A DNA stretch of 64,000 nt from Cyclobacterium roseum (lineage in GTDB: Bacteria > Bacteroidota > Bacteroidia > Cytophagales > Cyclobacteriaceae). The notes beneath the pieces were generated by a model, which had not been told where the DNA came from, did not search any database, and was given only the letters and a program-made list of their open reading frames with translations. This document shows, in pieces, positions 36,632-45,876 of the stretch. The DNA lies in NCBI RefSeq assembly GCF_010119225.1, contig NZ_WNKF01000020.1, forward strand, positions 1-64,000. The letters run 5' to 3'. The translations under genes and the position numbers were made by a program. Each line of letters starts with the position of its first letter. Position 1 is the stretch's first letter.

Positions 36632-37543
36632 ATGCTGAAAATGTCTATGGGAGAGCCAATAAAAACGTATGAAATGCCGAAAATCACCAATCAGCGAGCA
36701 TTTCAGATTTACGAAGTTCAGGGAAAGACGATTCGGAATAGTACCTACCCTCATGAAACAGACCGACCTCACCGACATAAATACTATGAAATATGTGTCT
36801 TTATCACCGGGGCAGGGAAACATGAGATAGACTTTGAGTCTCACCCCATTCATTCCAATAGCGTGCATTTTCTTTCTCCTGGCCAAATCCACCTGATAAG
36901 CCGTGAAAACGACTACCATGGGTATTTAATGGTGTTTTCAAGGGATTTTTACGGCTTAGAAGCCGGACAGGATGATATCCTATTTGCATTGCCATTTTTC
37001 AATAATCCCACCCTGGTTCCAATCCTTAATCTTTCTCAGGATGATTTTGGGGAGCTCTTGCACCTGATCCGGTCGATAAGAAAAGAGTATTTACATTGGG
37101 ATGGTTTCACTTCTGAGATTCTTCGTCATTTTTTGCAAATATTTCTGATTAAATGCAAACAATATTATCTGCGGTACTTCGCCGATAAAAATAAGACATT
37201 GGATCCGCATTTTGCATTCGTCCAACAATTCAATGCGCTCGTTGAACAACAATTTCGACAGGTACATCAGGTGCAAGATTATGCCGCCATGATGGCCCTG
37301 TCGCCCTCGGTTTTAAATAAACATGTAAAAAACATTACAGGGTTTACGGCTGGCGAAGTGATTCTCGACCGGCTAATGCTTCAGGCAAAGCGGTACCTGA
37401 TTTATACCGATCTCTCCAATAAGGAAATCGCATACCAGTTGAATTATCAGGACCCATCCTATTTTAGTCGGATTTTTAAAAGGAAAACAGGAAAATCCCC
37501 GTCGGACTTCAGAAAGTCTGAGAACGAAAAGTACCAGCTTTAA
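36632..37543 (+). CDS. AraC-family transcriptional regulator
   Basis: A 303-aa cytoplasmic regulator. An N-terminal cupin-like effector domain (ETDRPHRHKYYEICVFITGAG...SPGQIHLISREN) is followed by a C-terminal double helix-turn-helix. The latter holds MALSPSVLNKHVKNITGFTAGEVI and the conserved NKEIAYQLNYQDPSYFSRIFKRKTGKSPSDFR, split across two blocks. In-frame ATGs at 36641 and 36647 are alternative starts. It lies 150 nt upstream of the GH88 operon on the same strand and is the natural candidate regulator of it, responding to a sugar or uronate. Confidence 0.88.
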   Translation: MLKMSMGEPIKTYEMPKITNQRAFQIYEVQGKTIRNSTYPHETDRPHRHKYYEICVFITGAGKHEIDFESHPIHSNSVHFLSPGQIHLISRENDYHGYLMVFSRDFYGLEAGQDDILFALPFFNNPTLVPILNLSQDDFGELLHLIRSIRKEYLHWDGFTSEILRHFLQIFLIKCKQYYLRYFADKNKTLDPHFAFVQQFNALVEQQFRQVHQVQDYAAMMALSPSVLNKHVKNITGFTAGEVILDRLMLQAKRYLIYTDLSNKEIAYQLNYQDPSYFSRIFKRKTGKSPSDFRKSENEKYQL

Positions 37544-37693
37544 ATTAAAAAATGCCTTTATAATGACGATAAATAAAGATAGTTTTAAGCTTTAAAATAA
37601 AAAGTGCAAGGTTTCACGATTGAATTCCGATTAATATTTTGAATTAGACAGCTGGATGAATTTATCCCAAACAAATTTAAACCCATTAAAAAA

Positions 37694-39076
37694 ATGATAG
37701 CAATAGATTCTGAAATTCAAGCTCAAGACTTAAAAAAGAGACTGGAGCGCTTTTGGCAACTTTCTGCCGAAAAAATCAAAGCGATTGAAAAAGAATACCC
37801 CCAAAACCAGGGTTCACCGGTATTTACGGTAAATGGTAAATATACCACCCGGGGCTGGACAGAATGGACACAGGGCTTTCAATTCGGCTCTTCCATCTTG
37901 CAGTTTGATGCTACCGGGGAAATGGATTTTTTGGAAAAGGGTAAAATGAAGACGCTGCAACTGATGGCTCCTCATATCAGTCATACCGGTGTCCATGACC
38001 ATGGATTCAATAATGTAAGTACCTATGGCAACCTGCTGCGGTTAATGATGGAGGAAAAAATACCCTACAACGAGTGGGAGAAAAATTTTTATGAATTAGC
38101 CCTGAAAATTTCTGGGGCAGTACAAGCCAGCCGATGGACTCCTATTAAGGATGGAGGATTCATTCACTCCTTTAACGGACCGCATTCACTTTTTGTAGAT
38201 ACCATCCGAACCGTCCGGATATTGATGCTTAGCTATAGTCTGGGGCATGTGCTGCAGGAAGAAAACGATAAGAAAGTAAATTTACTTGTCAGAGGACTAC
38301 AACATGCCAAGGCCACGGCAGACTATTCGGTGTATTATGGAGAAGGTAGGGACCGGTACGATGTATGGGGTCGCACGGCTCACGAAAGTGTCTTCAATAC
38401 GCGAGATGGCAATTACCGCTGCCCCAATACCCAGCAGGGATATACGGGGTTTTCTACCTGGACCAGGGGATTGGCTTGGGCTATGTGCGGTTTCGCCGAA
38501 GAATTGGAATACATAGACAACTTGTCAGATGAATCCTTAAAGGCATATGGTTCACCGGTGGAGATTGAAGCCTTTTTGCTAAAAGCGGCCACAGCTAGTT
38601 GTGATTTCTATATTGATCATACGCCAATAGACGGGGTACCCTATTGGGATACCGGAGCACCAAACCTGCATAAATTGGGAGACTACCTATCCAAACCTGC
38701 TGATCCCTACAATGCGTATGAGCCGGTGGACAGCACGGCTGCAGCGATAGGTGCCCAGGGATTGCTGCGACTGGGTCATTACTTGCAACGAAAGGGGCAA
38801 ACTGAGAAAGCCAAAAAATACTGGCAGGCAGGACTTACCGTCCTCCGCACCTTGCTGGAAGAGCCTTACTTAAGTACGGACAAAAGTCACCAAGGCATTT
38901 TGTTGCATTCCATTTATCACCAGCCCAATGGTTGGGACAATGTGCCGAAAGGACAGAAAATTGCCTGCAATGAATCCAGCATGTGGGGAGATTATCACGC
39001 AAGGGAACTAGCCTTGTATGTTCAGCGAATCATTGATAAGGATCCTTATTATACGTTCTTTAATTGTCTATCATGA
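37694..39076 (+). CDS. Glycoside hydrolase family 88 (unsaturated glucuronyl/galacturonyl hydrolase-like)
   Basis: A 460-aa (alpha/alpha)6-barrel enzyme that removes the unsaturated uronic acid left by polysaccharide lyases. The two catalytic-region aspartates are visible: Asp102 in HTGVHDHGFNN and Asp169 in HSLFVDTIRTV. TRGLAWAMCGFAEELEY, PYWDTGAP, EPVDSTAAAIGAQGLLRLG and ESSMWGDYHARELALYV are family landmarks. There is no signal peptide, so it acts in the cytoplasm on imported oligosaccharide. Its stop overlaps the next ATG (ATGA). First gene of the catabolic operon. Confidence 0.88.
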   Translation: MIAIDSEIQAQDLKKRLERFWQLSAEKIKAIEKEYPQNQGSPVFTVNGKYTTRGWTEWTQGFQFGSSILQFDATGEMDFLEKGKMKTLQLMAPHISHTGVHDHGFNNVSTYGNLLRLMMEEKIPYNEWEKNFYELALKISGAVQASRWTPIKDGGFIHSFNGPHSLFVDTIRTVRILMLSYSLGHVLQEENDKKVNLLVRGLQHAKATADYSVYYGEGRDRYDVWGRTAHESVFNTRDGNYRCPNTQQGYTGFSTWTRGLAWAMCGFAEELEYIDNLSDESLKAYGSPVEIEAFLLKAATASCDFYIDHTPIDGVPYWDTGAPNLHKLGDYLSKPADPYNAYEPVDSTAAAIGAQGLLRLGHYLQRKGQTEKAKKYWQAGLTVLRTLLEEPYLSTDKSHQGILLHSIYHQPNGWDNVPKGQKIACNESSMWGDYHARELALYVQRIIDKDPYYTFFNCLS

Positions 39077-39903
39077 GTACACAACCCATCAAAGATTTAA
39101 GCAGGCTTTGCGTTCATACCATCACTACCAAACACTGGAGTCTGGAGGAAGCGGCGGAGAATTATGAAATGGCAGGCGTCAAAGGGATTTCTGTATGGAG
39201 GCAATATTTAGGTGGCCGGGATATCGAAGCGGCTGGCGACCGGCTCCGAAGTCATGGGCTGGAAATTGTTTCCCTGGTTAGGGGAGGATTCTTTCCTTCC
39301 ATTTCCACAAAAGACCGGGAGCTGGCCATCCAGGATAACCTCAAAGCAATTGACGAAGCGGCTGCGCTAGGGGCTCCCATGATCGTTTTGGTTTGTGGGG
39401 CCGACCCGGGACAATCGTTGGAAACCTCCAGAGAGCAGATCCGGGAGGGCATTGAAAAAGTATTGCCTCATGCCATGCAAAATGGAGTCAAATTAGCGAT
39501 CGAACCATTGCATCCGATGTATGCAGACACCCGGTCGGCGGTTAATACCCTGCGTCAGGCCAATGAAATGGCGGAGGCGATCGGTTCGGACCATGTCGGT
39601 GTGGCAGCGGACGTGTACCATTTGTGGTGGGATCCCGATCTTAAAGAAGAACTGCTCCGTTGTGGCAGCCAGCGAAACCTTTTCGCTTTTCATATTTGTG
39701 ACTGGATGAGTCCGACGGTAGATTTTCTCAATGATCGCGGATTGATGGGCGAGGGTTGTATCGATATCCCTACGATTCGCGGATGGGCTGAAGAGGCCGG
39801 TTTTTCTGGATTTAATGAAGTGGAAATCTTTTCGGACCGTCACTGGGCCCGAGACCAAAAGGAGTTTTTAAACGATATTGTAAAAAGTTATTATCATTGC
39901 TAG
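39073..39903 (+). CDS. Sugar phosphate isomerase/epimerase-like TIM-barrel protein
   Basis: A 276-aa xylose-isomerase-like TIM barrel. Metal-ligand positions are seen in KLAIEPLHP (Glu), VGVAADVYHLWWDP (Asp/His), LFAFHICDW (His) and NEVEIFSDRHWARD (Glu). The ATG at 39073 overlaps the GH88 stop; an alternative start is 39064. Such proteins epimerise or isomerise keto-sugars beside Gfo/Idh oxidoreductases, as here. The exact reaction is unknown. Confidence 0.85.
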   Translation: MSTQPIKDLSRLCVHTITTKHWSLEEAAENYEMAGVKGISVWRQYLGGRDIEAAGDRLRSHGLEIVSLVRGGFFPSISTKDRELAIQDNLKAIDEAAALGAPMIVLVCGADPGQSLETSREQIREGIEKVLPHAMQNGVKLAIEPLHPMYADTRSAVNTLRQANEMAEAIGSDHVGVAADVYHLWWDPDLKEELLRCGSQRNLFAFHICDWMSPTVDFLNDRGLMGEGCIDIPTIRGWAEEAGFSGFNEVEIFSDRHWARDQKEFLNDIVKSYYHC

Positions 39904-39919
39904 TAAAATAGGAATACAT

Positions 39920-41062
39920 ATGGAACATAAAGTAGGAATCATCATGAATGGTGTCACGGGTAGAATGGGCACCAACCAGCATTTGATGCGTAGCATCGTG
40001 GAAATCATCGAACAAGGCGGTGTCAAACTTGCGAACGGGGATACCATTATGCCCGATCCGGTGCTGGTGGGAAGAAACGAGGGCAAGTTGCAGGCGCTCA
40101 GCAAAAGGTCCGGCGTGAAAAAGTATACCACCGACCTGGATGCGGTCATGCAGGACTCGCAGTACAGTATTTATTTTGATGCCCAGACCACCGGCAGAAG
40201 GGCGGATGCTGTCAAACAGGCTGTGAAAGCCGGGAAGCACATCTACTGTGAAAAGCCGGTAGCGGTGGATACCGACACCGCGCTGGAGCTTTATGAAATT
40301 TGCAATAAAGCCGGGGTGAAAAACGGAGTCGTTCAGGATAAATTGTGGCTGCCCGGCCTCCGGAAGTTGAAGCGTTTGATTGAGAATGATTTCTTTGGAG
40401 AGATTCTTTCGGTGAGAGGGGAGTTTGGATACTGGGTCTTTGAAGGACACACGGTACCTGCCCAACGACCATCCTGGAACTACCGGAAAGAAGACGATGG
40501 CGGTATCATCGTGGACATGCTTTGCCACTGGCGCTACGTATTGGACAATATATTTGGGAAGGTAAAAGCCGTATCCTGTACCGGGGCCACGCATATTAAG
40601 GAACGGGTAGACGAACAGGGTAAAGCCTATACCTGTACGGCGGATGATGCTGCTTACGCCACCTTTGAATTAGAAGGAGACATCATCGCCCATTTTAACT
40701 CCTCCTGGACGGTACGTGTCAGGAGAGATGATTTGTTGACAGTCCAGGTGGATGGCACCAAGGGATCGGCCGTAGCCGGGCTAAGGGAGTGCTACATTCA
40801 ACATTATGGCAACACGCCCAAGCCGGTTTGGAATCCGGATATCGTGCAGCCAATTGACTTTTATGAAGGTTGGTCGAAGGTACCTGAGCAAGAGCCCATG
40901 GACAACGCTTTCAAAGTGCAGTGGGAGTTGTTTTTAAAACACGTCGTTGCTGATGAGCCCTTTCCCTGGGATATGAAAGCAGGTGCCAGGGGAGTTCAAT
41001 TGGCTGAGAAAGGCCTGGAAAGCTGGGCTAAAAGAGCCTGGGTTGATATTCCTGAACTTTAA
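39920..41062 (+). CDS. Gfo/Idh/MocA-family oxidoreductase
   Basis: A 380-aa NAD(P)-dependent dehydrogenase. The N-terminal Rossmann region has NGVTGRMGTNQHL, a variant of the usual GxGxxG. The family EKP motif is in HIYCEKPVAVDTDTAL, and the catalytic-region DDGGIIVDMLCHWRYVLD places the His. It lies 16 nt behind the epimerase and 6 nt before the SDR gene. It probably oxidises or reduces the same sugar acid as its neighbours; the substrate is not known. Confidence 0.87.
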   Translation: MEHKVGIIMNGVTGRMGTNQHLMRSIVEIIEQGGVKLANGDTIMPDPVLVGRNEGKLQALSKRSGVKKYTTDLDAVMQDSQYSIYFDAQTTGRRADAVKQAVKAGKHIYCEKPVAVDTDTALELYEICNKAGVKNGVVQDKLWLPGLRKLKRLIENDFFGEILSVRGEFGYWVFEGHTVPAQRPSWNYRKEDDGGIIVDMLCHWRYVLDNIFGKVKAVSCTGATHIKERVDEQGKAYTCTADDAAYATFELEGDIIAHFNSSWTVRVRRDDLLTVQVDGTKGSAVAGLRECYIQHYGNTPKPVWNPDIVQPIDFYEGWSKVPEQEPMDNAFKVQWELFLKHVVADEPFPWDMKAGARGVQLAEKGLESWAKRAWVDIPEL

Positions 41063-41068
41063 GATTAG

Positions 41069-41845
41069 ATGACTATGAAAAATGTAGCACTGGTTACCGG
41101 AGGATCAAGAGGCATCGGTCTGGGAATTGCCAGGTGCCTGGCGAAAGAAGGATATGATCTGGCGATCAACGGTATGCGAAAAGAGGAAGATACCGCAGAC
41201 AGCCTGAATGAACTAAGGGAGCTGGGGGCAGAAGTGCTGTATTGCAGAGGAGATGTAGGGAGTGCTTCCGACAGGCAGGGAATTATGGATTCCATAGAAA
41301 CTCATTTTGGAAGGCTGCATGTGTTGGTAAACAACGCCGGAGTGGCTCCTAAAGAGCGAAAGGATATTCTGGAGGCTTCTGAAGAAAGCTTTGACTATGT
41401 CTTGAAAACGAATTTGCATTCTGCCTATTTCCTTTCGCAGTTAGCGGCGAATCGGATGATTGCTCAGAAAAAGGAGAATCCCGATTTTAAAGGTTCCATC
41501 ATAAACGTATCGTCCATTTCTGCCACGGTGGCCTCCGTTAACCGGGGAGAATATTGTATCGCAAAGGCCGGTATGAGTATGGCTACTCAGCTCTTTGCGG
41601 TGCGCCTTGGAGAATTCAATATTCCCGTATTTGAAGTCCGACCTGGAATCATCGCGACGGATATGACCTCCGGTGTACAGGAAAAGTACGACAAACTTCT
41701 TGCGGAAGGGCTATGTGTGCAGGCCAGGTGGGGCTTGCCAGAGGATGTGGGACTGGCTGTGGCTGCCCTGGCCAAAGGGGATTTTCCCTATTCCACCGGC
41801 CAGGTGATCATGGTTGATGGCGGCTTGACCATCCCCAGATTATAA
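41069..41845 (+). CDS. Short-chain dehydrogenase/reductase
   Basis: A 258-aa classical SDR. Cofactor motif TGGSRGIGLGIA, NNAGVAP, catalytic Ser (INVSSISATVAS), Tyr-x3-Lys (YCIAKAG) and the C-terminal GQVIMVDGGLTIPRL are present. The second in-frame ATG, two codons later, is possible. Annotation pipelines call such proteins 3-ketoacyl-ACP reductase, but its place between a Gfo/Idh gene and a symporter in a uronate-type operon makes a sugar-acid dehydrogenase more likely (inference). It is followed by a strong terminator. Confidence 0.87.
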   Translation: MTMKNVALVTGGSRGIGLGIARCLAKEGYDLAINGMRKEEDTADSLNELRELGAEVLYCRGDVGSASDRQGIMDSIETHFGRLHVLVNNAGVAPKERKDILEASEESFDYVLKTNLHSAYFLSQLAANRMIAQKKENPDFKGSIINVSSISATVASVNRGEYCIAKAGMSMATQLFAVRLGEFNIPVFEVRPGIIATDMTSGVQEKYDKLLAEGLCVQARWGLPEDVGLAVAALAKGDFPYSTGQVIMVDGGLTIPRL

Positions 41846-41851
41846 AAACCG

Positions 41852-41890
41852 GGCAATTGGCGGCGGTTTGATTGCTGCCAATTGCCTGTT
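41852..41890 (+). terminator. Strong hairpin between the SDR and DUF3311 genes
   Basis: A 13-bp stem GGCAATTGGCGGC/GCTGCCAATTGCC (one G-U), 9-nt loop, then TGTTTTAAT. It starts 6 nt after the SDR stop and 70 nt before the transporter pair. It would lower transcription of the symporter genes or end the first operon. Confidence 0.85.
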
Positions 41891-41960
41891 TTAATAAATT
41901 TTCGTACTATTTCAGTCAACAATTGTATATTGTCAATTAAAAGACCTAAACCCAATTCAA

Positions 41961-42188
41961 ATGGAAAAAAAGAGACTCTATTGGAGAATATGTTGCATCG
42001 CTGCGATTTTCCTGTGCATCCTTACCTTTACGCCTTTGGTCATACCGCAGGGAATTGCCACGCCTGAATTAGCGGGCGTACCCTACAGTTTATGGACCAG
42101 TTTTATTATCACGGTACTTTTGGTTGTCCTCACCTACATCGGAACGCGGGTACATCCAGGTATGCAAAATGAGGAGGAGGACGTATGA
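41961..42188 (+). CDS. DUF3311-like small membrane protein
   Basis: A 75-aa protein with two membrane helices (WRICCIAAIFLCILTFTPLV and YSLWTSFIITVLLVVLTYIG). The GVPYSLWTSF stretch resembles the DUF3311 signature. Its stop overlaps the next ATG (ATGA), and a small DUF3311/YhdT-like partner in front of a sodium:solute symporter is a known arrangement. It is probably a transporter accessory subunit. Confidence 0.75.
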   Translation: MEKKRLYWRICCIAAIFLCILTFTPLVIPQGIATPELAGVPYSLWTSFIITVLLVVLTYIGTRVHPGMQNEEEDV

Positions 42189-43606
42189 TATTCTGGGTAT
42201 GGGTATTTGGCCTCATCTATGCAGGCCTTTTGGTTTTCGCGTCTTTAAAATCCTACAAGAAAAACAGGTCCTCCGAAGAGTTTATGATGGCGGGGTCTAA
42301 TATTGGACTGACCCTTGGTGTGCTGACCTTTGCGGCGGCACTTTTCAGTACCTTTACTTTTTTAGGCATGCCGGATTTTTTCCGGATCAATGGGGTAGGG
42401 GCCTGGATATTTCTGGCCGTATCCGATGGTGCCATGGTATTTTTGCTCTTATGGTTCGGCTACCATATCCGGAATAAGGTCAAAGGCATGGAGTTCAGAG
42501 GGGTTTCAGGCCTGATCACCAGGTGCTATGAAAACAAGCTTGCCGGATACGTATTCTTTCTCAGCGCGTTTTTATTTCTGATACCGTATGTGGGCATACA
42601 GATACAAGGCATTGCGATCTTTATGGATGCGGCTTTTCCGGGGTCTTTTCCAGCCTGGGGTTGGTCAGCCGGTATTGTTTTGATCATGTTGGTATACAGT
42701 GAAATCGGCGGTCTGAAAGCAATCATTTTCAGCGATGCCATTCAGGGATTGCTCTTATTGGCCGTTATCTGGATTATTGGCTGGGCTTGTCTCAATCATT
42801 TTGGCGGGATTGGCCCCATGTTCGATAAAATTGGCACCGTACAGGAAGACCTGTTGTCCACGCCAGGACCTCAAGGGCTGTTGACACCTCAATTTTTGAT
42901 TGCTTCTCTGATAGCCATTTTGATGATTCCCGTTACGCAGCCACAATTTACGACGCGGATAGTGGTGATGAAAAGCATGAAGACCATGCAGCTTATGGCG
43001 GTGTCGCTGGGTGCCTTTGCCATTCTGGTTATTTTACCGACTATTTTCATAGGAATGTACGGTGCGGATTTGTACTCGGAGTATGGAAGAGACGAATTCT
43101 TCGCCAATGCCTTTCTTTATGACCAACCGGATGCCGTCGCGGCCCTCGCCATCATCGGTTTGATTGCCGCCGGGTTGTCCACCACCAATGCGCAAATATT
43201 TGCGTTGGGTTCGGAATTAAGAGGCTTGCTGCGTGGAAATGAAAGTAGCATCATGCGGAATACGAAGATTGGCATTTTCGTTTTTTCCGTCATCGCTTTC
43301 TTTTTTTCCATTATCGTTTTTGACCAATTAGTGTTACTGGCCAGGGTAAGTTTTGCCGGGACCGGTATTATGGGACCTATGATTATCCTGGGGATCCTTA
43401 GTGATCGAAAAGTCTCTCCGGCCATTATTTACCTTTCGCTTGTAGGATTAATAGTTTTCCTAAGTTCGCTGGCTGGTTTTATTCCTGATATGTATTTTGG
43501 CTTGAGATTGGACTTGTTACTGTTTATAATACTGGGTCTGGTGGCCGTTATCAGTCATCTTACCGGTAAGAAACTGCAATTGATTTCTCCCGAAAAAGAC
43601 CAATAA
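42185..43606 (+). CDS. Sodium:solute symporter (SSS family)
   Basis: A 473-aa transporter with about 13 membrane segments. Family motifs seen: KKNRSSEEFMMAGSNIGLTLGVLTFAAALFS in two parts (positions about 25-55), SEIGGLKAIIFSDAIQG, ATQ-like TQPQFTTRI and LIAAGLSTTNAQIFALGSEL. It is translationally coupled to the DUF3311 gene and 21 nt before nagA. Na+-driven uptake of the operon's substrate (a uronate or amino sugar) is the likely job. Specificity cannot be read from sequence. Confidence 0.9.
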   Translation: MIFWVWVFGLIYAGLLVFASLKSYKKNRSSEEFMMAGSNIGLTLGVLTFAAALFSTFTFLGMPDFFRINGVGAWIFLAVSDGAMVFLLLWFGYHIRNKVKGMEFRGVSGLITRCYENKLAGYVFFLSAFLFLIPYVGIQIQGIAIFMDAAFPGSFPAWGWSAGIVLIMLVYSEIGGLKAIIFSDAIQGLLLLAVIWIIGWACLNHFGGIGPMFDKIGTVQEDLLSTPGPQGLLTPQFLIASLIAILMIPVTQPQFTTRIVVMKSMKTMQLMAVSLGAFAILVILPTIFIGMYGADLYSEYGRDEFFANAFLYDQPDAVAALAIIGLIAAGLSTTNAQIFALGSELRGLLRGNESSIMRNTKIGIFVFSVIAFFFSIIVFDQLVLLARVSFAGTGIMGPMIILGILSDRKVSPAIIYLSLVGLIVFLSSLAGFIPDMYFGLRLDLLLFIILGLVAVISHLTGKKLQLISPEKDQ

Positions 43607-43627
43607 GTTGATATTGAAGTAAAGCGG

Positions 43628-44836
43628 ATGCAAACTGGATTTATTCAAATAGTTAATGGTAATGTAATCACTCCATTTGCCATACACTATCATGCCTCTG
43701 TCCTGGTAAAAGACGGGCGTATTGAGGGTGTTTTTCCCGATAACCGTTCGCTTCTGGAAGTAGAAACGATTGATGCCCGGGGGAGATTCGTTTCTCCCGG
43801 GTTTATTGACTTGCACGTGCATGGAGGGGGAGGGCATGATTTTATGGACGGCGATCTGGAAGGGTTTTTAGAAATTGCCCGCATGCATGGCAGGCATGGG
43901 ACCACGTCTATGGTACCTACTTCACTTACCAGCACCCGGGAGCAGTTATTGGCATTGCTTAGCACCTATGAGAAGGCAACGCATGCAAATGACCGGGGGG
44001 CAGTGTTTTTAGGCATGCACCTGGAGGGTCCCTACTTTGCCATGAACCAGCGGGGTGCCCAGGATCCGCGATACATTCGGGATCCCGATCCGGAGGAGTA
44101 CGAGGAAATTTTAAATTATTCCCATCTTATTGCCCGATGGAGTGCCGCTCCGGAAAGAAAAGGAGCCTTGGAATTTGGGAGAAGGCTGCGGGAAAAAGGC
44201 GTTTTAGCTGCCATGGCCCATACGGATGCCGTATACGAGGAAGTCCTTGCCGCCGTCGAAGCAGGATACACCCTTTCAACGCATTTGTACTCTGGTATGT
44301 CTGGAGTTACGCGGAAAAATGCCTTTCGATATGCCGGGGTGATTGAAAGCAGCTTGCTTTTGGACGCGCTGGACGTAGAAATTATCGCAGACGGAATCCA
44401 CTTGCCTGCTCCCTTGTTAAAACTTATTTACAAAATAAAAGGTCCTGATAAGATTGCTTTGATTACCGATGCCATGCGGGGTGCAGGGATGCCGGAAGGT
44501 GAAAGCATGCTCGGTCACAAAGAAGACGGATTGAAAGTGATCATTGAAGACGATGTGGCCAAGTTGCCGGATCGAAGTTCCTTTGCCGGAAGTGTGGCCA
44601 CCGCGGACCGATTGGTCCGGACCATGCTTCGACAGGCAGATGTATCGATGTTGGAAGCGGTGAAAATGATAAGCCAAACGCCCGCCCGCATTATGGGGAT
44701 TGAAAATAAAAAAGGCGCCATTCAGGAAGGAATGGACGCCGATTTGCTATTGTTTGATTCCAATATCATGGTAAGTATGACCATGGTGGAGGGAAAAGTT
44801 ATCCATCACACAGAAACGGAAGCGATTAGTCAATAG
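43628..44836 (+). CDS. nagA: N-acetylglucosamine-6-phosphate deacetylase-like amidohydrolase
   Basis: A 402-aa amidohydrolase. DLHVHGGGGHDFMDG is the first metal site, LGMHLEGPYF carries the conserved Glu, AHTDA and STHLYSGMSG supply His ligands, and LITDAMRGAG holds the catalytic Asp. The length and motifs match NagA, which converts GlcNAc-6-P to GlcN-6-P plus acetate. NagB and a kinase are not nearby, so a related N-acetyl sugar phosphate is possible. The 3' end overlaps the convergent Gfo/Idh gene by 11 nt. Confidence 0.85.
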   Translation: MQTGFIQIVNGNVITPFAIHYHASVLVKDGRIEGVFPDNRSLLEVETIDARGRFVSPGFIDLHVHGGGGHDFMDGDLEGFLEIARMHGRHGTTSMVPTSLTSTREQLLALLSTYEKATHANDRGAVFLGMHLEGPYFAMNQRGAQDPRYIRDPDPEEYEEILNYSHLIARWSAAPERKGALEFGRRLREKGVLAAMAHTDAVYEEVLAAVEAGYTLSTHLYSGMSGVTRKNAFRYAGVIESSLLLDALDVEIIADGIHLPAPLLKLIYKIKGPDKIALITDAMRGAGMPEGESMLGHKEDGLKVIIEDDVAKLPDRSSFAGSVATADRLVRTMLRQADVSMLEAVKMISQTPARIMGIENKKGAIQEGMDADLLLFDSNIMVSMTMVEGKVIHHTETEAISQ

Positions 44837-45827
44837 CGACCCATTTTTCGTATTGATCTGACTCAAATATGGCCTGAAGCACACGGGTGTTTGCCCGGGC
44901 ATTTTCCAGGGAAACGGGAACCGCTGTGTTTTCCAGAATGGCACGGGAAAAGTCATCCGCCTGAGCCGTATATTGATTGCTGGCAGGTAACACAATTCGC
45001 TCAGGATTGGGGTTCAGAATATTGCCATCGTGGATAAACAATTCATTGCCCTGGTCTGCAGGTGCATTGAAGGGTATCCGGACCTCCATTATTTTTTCCT
45101 CGCCATAGAAAAGCATGCGCTGGTAGGGCGTAAGCTGGGTGCTGACGGTGAAAGTCATCTGAATTTCATGGTAATCGATCAGTACGGATCCGAGTTTATC
45201 TGTTCTGAATTGGGGATCGTATTCCAGCATGGATACCAGCCTTCCGGGCTCCTTTTCCAAAACGAAACGGGAAGTAAATACCGGGTAACAGCCAATATCC
45301 CAGATGCCTCCGCCGCCTTTTTCCTGGATGTTACGGATATTATCCTCCTGGACGTTGAAATAGCTAAAAAACCCGTGAACGGCCTTTAGTCTTCCGAGAT
45401 ACCCTTTTCGTACTAATTCCCTTGCTTTAATCCATTGCGGATTGGAGGCGACCATAAACGCTTCCCCTACTTTTACGCCTTGTTTATCCCGGGCGCTGAT
45501 GAGTTCATCGATTTCTTCTGCATCCAGGGCCAGGGGCTTTTCACAAAGAACGTGCTTGCCGGCATTGATGCATTGGAGGGTGTAGGGTACGTGGAGGTCA
45601 TTGGGAAGCGGGTTGTATATGACATCAATATCGGGATCCTGGATCAATTCCTCATAGGATCCGTAAATTTTGGGAATTCCCAGCTCATTGGCCACGGACC
45701 TGGCTCTTTCCGGGTCTCTGGATGCCAGTCCGTAAATTTCGTAAAGATCACTGTTTTGCATGGCAGGAATCACTTTTTCCCGGGCTATTTTCGCAGCGCC
45801 TAAGACGCCCCATTTAAGTTTTTTCAT
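44826..45827 (-). CDS. Gfo/Idh/MocA-family oxidoreductase
   Basis: A 333-aa NAD(P)-dependent oxidoreductase starting MKKLKWGVLGAAKIA. VLGAAKIA is the dinucleotide loop, GKHVLCEKPLALDAEE is the family EKP motif and GGGIWDIGCYPV resembles the active-site DxxxxH region of dimeric-dihydrodiol/glucose-fructose oxidoreductase-like members. An in-frame start 90 nt upstream (45917) reads through a leader hairpin and was rejected. It is convergent to nagA, with a T-flanked hairpin just upstream (45846-45876). Confidence 0.87.
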   Translation of the reverse strand: MKKLKWGVLGAAKIAREKVIPAMQNSDLYEIYGLASRDPERARSVANELGIPKIYGSYEELIQDPDIDVIYNPLPNDLHVPYTLQCINAGKHVLCEKPLALDAEEIDELISARDKQGVKVGEAFMVASNPQWIKARELVRKGYLGRLKAVHGFFSYFNVQEDNIRNIQEKGGGGIWDIGCYPVFTSRFVLEKEPGRLVSMLEYDPQFRTDKLGSVLIDYHEIQMTFTVSTQLTPYQRMLFYGEEKIMEVRIPFNAPADQGNELFIHDGNILNPNPERIVLPASNQYTAQADDFSRAILENTAVPVSLENARANTRVLQAIFESDQYEKWVAID

Positions 45828-45845
45828 GGAGATGGTTAAATTGGT

Positions 45846-45876
45846 GAAAAAAACTGCCGTCAACTTTTGGCGGCAG
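45846..45876 (-). promoter_or_regulatory. Terminator-like hairpin in the leader of the Gfo/Idh gene
   Basis: On the minus strand CTGCCG/CGGCAG (11-nt loop) is followed by TTTTTT and then, about 20 nt on, by the ATG at 45827. That is the form of an intrinsic terminator placed inside a 5' leader. It may be an attenuator, or it may end an upstream minus-strand transcript. Confidence 0.45.

Noticed and set aside
39812-40594. 260-codon minus-strand frame across the epimerase and Gfo/Idh genes
   Set aside because: It covers parts of two clearly conserved plus-strand genes and has no domain of its own.
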